From the NCBI GenBank assembly GCA_016234155.1, contig JACRGZ010000023.1, positions 1 to 8,861 of the forward strand: a DNA stretch of 8,861 nucleotides. The letters run 5' to 3'. Each line of letters starts with the position of its first letter. Positions within the stretch are counted from its first letter, which is position 1. The translations under genes and the position numbers were made by a program. Of the stretch, positions 5,509 to 8,861 are shown one piece after another. The stretch is from Nitrospirota bacterium. GTDB lineage: Bacteria > Nitrospirota > 9FT-COMBO-42-15 > HDB-SIOI813. Below the pieces are notes generated by a model. The model saw only the letters and a list, made by a program, of their open reading frames with translations, did not search any database and was not told the origin of the DNA.

Positions 5509-7161
5509 GTGAAACCTATCTCAGAAATAGCCGGATTTATAAATCTTGCCTCAGAAGACATAGAGCAGTTCGGCCCCTATATAGCAAAGATAACACCATC
5601 AGGTCTTGAGAAGCGATTTGCCCCGCGGCAGGGAAAGTATGTGGTAGTAACGGCGATCACCCCAACAGGCTCAGGTGAGGGGAAGACCACAGTTGCCATA
5701 GGGCTTGGCATGGCCATGTGGCGTTTGGGGAAAAAGGGGGTCGTCACTTTACGGCAACCCTCCTTAGGCCCCCTCTTTGGTCTTAAAGGGGGTGGCACAG
5801 GAGGCGGGAGGGCAATGCTCCTGCCACAGGAGACCATCAATTTAGGACTAACCGGGGATAATTACAGGGTAACCGCTGCCCATAACCTCCTCAGCTCCTT
5901 TGTGGATAACCACATATATCGAAACAGCCATATTGGTATTGACCATGATACCATCTTCTGGCCACGGGCTATAAACATCAACGATCGTGCACTGCGTGAG
6001 ATTATCGTTGGGATTAATGAAAGGTCAGAAGGCTTCCCACACCCCGGCCGGTTTGTCCTTACAGAGGCGTCAGAGGTAATGGCAATCTTATCCCTCTCTT
6101 CTTCATTAAAAGATATGCGTGAGCGGCTCGGACGTATTCTAGTTGCATTAAACAGAAACGGCCGGCCTGTAACCTCCGGGGATATAAAGTGCGCAGGTGC
6201 GATGTCAGTGATTCTGCGGGATGCATTGCGGCCAAATCTGCTGCAGACATCCGAGGGGACGCCGGCCTTTGTCCACGCCGGGCCCTTTGCAAATATAGCC
6301 CCGGGTATAAGCTCACTTATAGCTGATCACCTTGCCTTGTCTCTTACTGATTATGTAATTACCGAGGCGGGCTTTGGTGCAGACTTAGGCTTTGAGAAGA
6401 TCATAGATATCAAGTGTCGAATTGGCGGCATATATCCTGATTGTGCCGTGCTGGTAGTAACACTGAAGAGCCTCAAGGCCCATGGCGGAAACCCTGAGGG
6501 GGGAATTGATGAGATTGAGCATGGCATGGAACATCTTGAGAAACAGATTGACAATGTCCAGTTTTTCGGGGTGCCTGTTGTCATGGCAATAAACAGACAT
6601 TCAGAGGATAGGGAAGATGAAATAAAGTATACGGTTAAATGTGTTGAGGCGTTTGGCGTTAAGGTAGTTTCTATAACGCCATGGAAGGATGGGGGGGCTG
6701 GAGTTGTAGAATTGGCAGGAATTGTGGAAGAAATATGCATAAACCCGTCTCCCCCTTTTCTAAAGGGGGATAAAGGGGGATTAGAGGATAGACGTTTCCT
6801 TTACGATCTGAATCTTCCCATAGAGGATAAGATAAACAGGATTGCCACCACCATGTATGACGCAAAAGATGTGGAATTCTCTGATACAGCAAAAAACAAA
6901 TTAGACCTCATAAATAAGTTAGGTTTCAGCAATCTCCCCGTATGCATGGCAAAGACCCACAACTCACTCTCCCACAATCCAAAACTCTACGGCAGGCCAA
7001 GGGACTTTACCCTTCCCATAGATGACATCCATATAGCGGCAGGCGCAGGGTTTATCTATCCCATCTGCGGGAAAATATACCCCCTTCCCGGCCTTCCATC
7101 AAAGCCCCTGGGGGAAGAGATGGATGTAGATACAGAGACATGGGAGATTAAGGGATTATAA
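5509..7161 (+). CDS. fhs: Formate--tetrahydrofolate ligase (10-formyl-THF synthetase)
   Basis: A 550-residue cytosolic ligase, the family's usual length. It converts formate, ATP and tetrahydrofolate to 10-formyl-THF for purine synthesis or the methyl branch of the Wood-Ljungdahl pathway. Visible landmarks are the ATP-binding loop TPTGSGEGKTT (residues 51-61, K59), the block SLGPLFGLKGGGTGGGR (85-101), VVTLKSLKAHGG (316-327) corresponding to the second family signature, and the C-terminal AKTHNSLSHNPKLYGRP and GAGFIYPICGKIYPLPGLP. Several positions deviate from the common consensus (GGGTGGGR for GGAAGGGY, LKSLK for VRALK), so it is a divergent member. Residues about 412-428 (NPSPPFLKGDKGGL and following) are translated palindromic repeat inserted just before FLYDLNLP. 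The GTG start at 5509 has AAAAGGT about 8 bases upstream and lies 19 bases after the TPM gene, so it probably belongs to the same transcript. Confidence 0.93.
   Translation: MKPISEIAGFINLASEDIEQFGPYIAKITPSGLEKRFAPRQGKYVVVTAITPTGSGEGKTTVAIGLGMAMWRLGKKGVVTLRQPSLGPLFGLKGGGTGGGRAMLLPQETINLGLTGDNYRVTAAHNLLSSFVDNHIYRNSHIGIDHDTIFWPRAININDRALREIIVGINERSEGFPHPGRFVLTEASEVMAILSLSSSLKDMRERLGRILVALNRNGRPVTSGDIKCAGAMSVILRDALRPNLLQTSEGTPAFVHAGPFANIAPGISSLIADHLALSLTDYVITEAGFGADLGFEKIIDIKCRIGGIYPDCAVLVVTLKSLKAHGGNPEGGIDEIEHGMEHLEKQIDNVQFFGVPVVMAINRHSEDREDEIKYTVKCVEAFGVKVVSITPWKDGGAGVVELAGIVEEICINPSPPFLKGDKGGLEDRRFLYDLNLPIEDKINRIATTMYDAKDVEFSDTAKNKLDLINKLGFSNLPVCMAKTHNSLSHNPKLYGRPRDFTLPIDDIHIAAGAGFIYPICGKIYPLPGLPSKPLGEEMDVDTETWEIKGL
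6751..6783 (+). repeat. Palindromic repeat embedded in frame in fhs
   Basis: CCCCCTTT (6751-6758) pairs with AAAGGGGG (6762-6769) across a 3-base loop, and TAAAGGGGGA is directly repeated (6761-6770 and 6771-6780). The arrangement matches the copy upstream of lemA. It is read as PPFLKGDKGG within Fhs without a stop or frameshift, at a loop between the VELAGIVEEI helix and FLYDLNLP. Confidence 0.8.
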
Positions 7162-7222
7162 CTTTTCGCTTGTTACAGAGGGCACGTAAGGAGATATCAA
7201 AACTTTTAGAATCAGGTCTTCC

Positions 7223-7258
7223 GTGAATGTCGAGCCCAATGTAGTATACTCTTTCCAT
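7223..7258 (-). pseudogene. Truncated start of an IS110-family (DEDD) transposase
   Basis: On the minus strand an ATG at 7258 opens MERVYYIGLDIH. This strongly resembles the first strand of IS110-family DEDD transposases, where the D of GLDIH is the first catalytic residue and KK normally follows. Similarity ends after H at 7223. The frame then runs through GRPDSKSFDI and unrelated residues to a stop at 7148-7150, inside the fhs 3' end, so only a relic remains. A good Shine-Dalgarno, AAGGAGG (7267-7273 on the reverse strand), lies 5-6 bases upstream of the ATG, as expected for the real start of the gene. The match is only 12 residues, but it sits at the right place relative to a start codon and ribosome binding site. 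Confidence 0.55.
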
Positions 7259-7342
7259 AGAAGCCTCCTTTGTGGTTAAATTCCGGGCGAGACCATCTCG
7301 GCCTAGCTGCTTTTAGAGTATATTTACCACCGGGAGGCTTCC
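7259..7342 (-). other. Structured non-coding leader upstream of the IS110 transposase remnant
   Basis: The segment folds into a long interrupted stem. GAAGCCTCC (7260-7268) pairs with GGAGGCTTC (7333-7341), and after a TTT/CG internal loop GTGGTTAAAT (7272-7281) pairs with ATTTACCAC (7322-7330) with one bulged T. At the top is a smaller hairpin with CGAG-ACCAT-CTCG (7288-7300), extended by GG/CC. On the minus strand the stem buries the transposase Shine-Dalgarno. IS110-group elements encode a bridge RNA in the non-coding DNA just upstream of the transposase. This segment is in that position, but it is shorter than characterised bridge RNAs and the function is inference. Confidence 0.4.
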
Positions 7343-7446
7343 TTTTACAAACTACTTACTTATATATTCTAACAGGAAGTACAGGCAGGGATGCAGGCGT
7401 TGTCTTACAGGATTCTTAATCCGGTAGTTTGAAGAGGATCAGACTT

Positions 7447-8861
7447 GTGCATCAAACCCTTGCTAAGATAACACGTCCGAAGTTTACTGCTGTCCTGCAA
7501 AGAAAGCGGCAATTTTCTCTTATCGACCGTTTCCGGAAATATCCGGTTATCTGGGTTAATGGGCCACCTGGTTCAGGCAAGACCATCCTGATCAGCAGTT
7601 ATTTAGAAACCCGGAAAATACGGCATATCTGGTATCAGGTAGACCCGAGAGACTCGGATGTGGCTACCCTTTTTTATTATTTGGGGCTTGCTGCAAGAAA
7701 GGTTTCAACTAAAAAGACCCCTCTCCCGTTATTGACCCCGGAATATATTCCGGGGCTGTCTACCTTTGCCCACCATTATTTTGAAGAGCTTTTCTCAAGA
7801 CTTAAGCCCCCATCCTGTATAGTGTTTGATAATTACCATGAGGTCCCCTTAAATATATTATTTAATGAGGTCATCTGTAACGGACTTGCGGTTTTGCCGC
7901 ATGGCATAAATATCACAATAATCAGCAGGGGAGCGCCGCCGCCTGAATTCTCCAGATTTATGGCCAATGATCTGATAGCAACAATCTCCTGGGAGGATCT
8001 CAGGCTGAACCAGGCAGAGTCAATGAGGATATCGAGACTGAAACACAAAGAGGCATATCCAGCAGCGGTCATCAAGGATATTTACAGGAAGACAGATGGC
8101 TGGGCAACAGGATTTGTTCTTCTATTAGAGACCTCCGTAAAAGGCGCCAATATGGGGAAATTAACGACAATTACGCCAGATACCATCTCTGATTATTTTA
8201 ATTCCGAAATAATCAAAAGGCTGGATAGAGACATCCATGATTTCCTGTTAAAGACCTCCCTGTTCCCAAGCATGGATCATGAAATGGCTAAAGATCTTAC
8301 AGGCCTGGAAGATGCCAGACAGGTACTGTCTTACTTGAGTCGGAATAATTGTTTTACAGAGAGGCGTTATCTCCATGAGCCTGTATATCAATATAATCCC
8401 CTATTCCGTGAATATCTCCTGTTAAAACTGGAAGGGTCTATTATTACGGATGAACTACAGGCATTGAAGAAAAAGGCGTCCTCTATCCTCGCAAATTCCG
8501 GGAGGTATGAGGATGCATTCGAACTTTTTAAACAGTGCTCAGACTGGGAAGGGATGATCAGGCTTGTCACTGAACAGGCAAACAACCTTATAATGGAGGG
8601 TAGAGAGCGGGTTTTAGAGGACTGGATTAAAGACATTCCCGGTGAGATTAGCAATAAAAGTCCCTGGCTTCTTTACTGGTTGGGTATATGCCGTATCCCC
8701 TTTAATCAGGCTGAGAGCCGGGGGCTTTTTAAAAATGCATTCCAGCTTTTCTTAGGACAAAATGATGCCACTGGGGCGTATCTCTCCTGGTCAGGCTTTG
8801 TAGACTCATGTTGTTTCGGACTGGATGATTTAAAACCTCTCGATGATTGGATAGGGATACC
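7447..8861 (+). CDS. MalT-like STAND ATPase transcriptional regulator (partial, runs off the window)
   Basis: Open for 471 codons to the window edge. The N-terminal segment HQTLAKITRPKF leads to a P-loop, NGPPGSGKT (residues 38-46). A Walker B-like strand SCIVFDNYHEV (about 123-133), a sensor-like ITIISR (about 154-160) and DGWATGFVLLLE (about 217-230) follow. After about residue 300 the protein becomes helical with TPR-like repeats (GRYEDAFELFKQCSDWEGM). This is the order of MalT-type signal-transduction ATPases, where inducer binding to the repeats drives ATP-dependent oligomerisation and DNA binding. The output domain (LuxR-type HTH or BTAD) would lie beyond the window. GTG 7447 has GAAGAGGA 8 bases upstream. 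TTG 7429 is an in-frame alternative that adds MKRIRL, plausible for this family, but lacks a well-spaced Shine-Dalgarno. An in-frame stop at 7417-7419 limits any longer start. Confidence 0.85.
   Translation, partial: MHQTLAKITRPKFTAVLQRKRQFSLIDRFRKYPVIWVNGPPGSGKTILISSYLETRKIRHIWYQVDPRDSDVATLFYYLGLAARKVSTKKTPLPLLTPEYIPGLSTFAHHYFEELFSRLKPPSCIVFDNYHEVPLNILFNEVICNGLAVLPHGINITIISRGAPPPEFSRFMANDLIATISWEDLRLNQAESMRISRLKHKEAYPAAVIKDIYRKTDGWATGFVLLLETSVKGANMGKLTTITPDTISDYFNSEIIKRLDRDIHDFLLKTSLFPSMDHEMAKDLTGLEDARQVLSYLSRNNCFTERRYLHEPVYQYNPLFREYLLLKLEGSIITDELQALKKKASSILANSGRYEDAFELFKQCSDWEGMIRLVTEQANNLIMEGRERVLEDWIKDIPGEISNKSPWLLYWLGICRIPFNQAESRGLFKNAFQLFLGQNDATGAYLSWSGFVDSCCFGLDDLKPLDDWIGI

Noticed and set aside
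6351..6740. Minus-strand ORF of 129 codons
   Set aside because: It is a shadow of fhs, which has clear family signatures on the plus strand.
7344..7368. Promoter for the MalT-like gene (TTTACA and TATATT)
   Set aside because: The spacing is only 13 bases, too short for a sigma70 promoter.

Overview
The window looks like a chromosomal segment of an anaerobic, metagenome-type Gram-negative bacterium. Nitrospirota or a deltaproteobacterial lineage (Desulfobacterota and relatives) would be my guess. This rests on three things: the character of the proteins (a MalT-like ATPase of the kind seen in those groups, a formate-tetrahydrofolate ligase beside lemA/TPM genes), moderate GC with Shine-Dalgarno starts, and many G/C-run palindromic repeats. 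The assignment is inference, as no rRNA or marker gene is present.

Layout. A class IV PLP aminotransferase (40-900, +) converges, with a single base between stop codons, on a CNNM/CBS/CorC-type membrane protein (902-2242, -). A composite hairpin element follows (about 2309-2539; inverted-repeat ends, 15-bp flanking direct repeat), then an orphan small ORF (2560-2859, +), a tRNA-Gly(GCC) on the minus strand (3091-3165), a probable decayed integrase N-terminus (3177-3305) and a perfect 14-bp-arm palindrome (3361-3396). A second cluster on + runs lemA (3517-4107), a soluble TPM-domain protein (4244-4681), a secreted or membrane TPM protein with a Gly-rich tail (4638-5489) and formate-tetrahydrofolate ligase (5509-7161). 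A good sigma70-like promoter precedes lemA; gene overlap and a 19-nt gap suggest the last three genes are co-transcribed. Between fhs and the last gene lies a truncated IS110-type transposase start with a highly structured leader (about 7223-7342, - strand). The window ends inside a large MalT-like STAND ATPase (7447 to the edge, +).

How it fits together. LemA and TPM proteins commonly occur together and are thought to act at the envelope. Fhs supplies 10-formyl-tetrahydrofolate to one-carbon metabolism, and its place behind TPM genes looks like an operon of convenience. The most distinctive theme is repeats reused as functional sequence: one family supplies part of the lemA promoter and its ribosome binding site, a related copy is translated in frame inside Fhs, and a second G/C palindrome supplies the ribosome binding site of the first TPM gene. 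I see no clear undescribed multi-gene system. The best lead is the IS110 remnant with its folded leader, which could be a relic of a bridge-RNA-type non-coding end.
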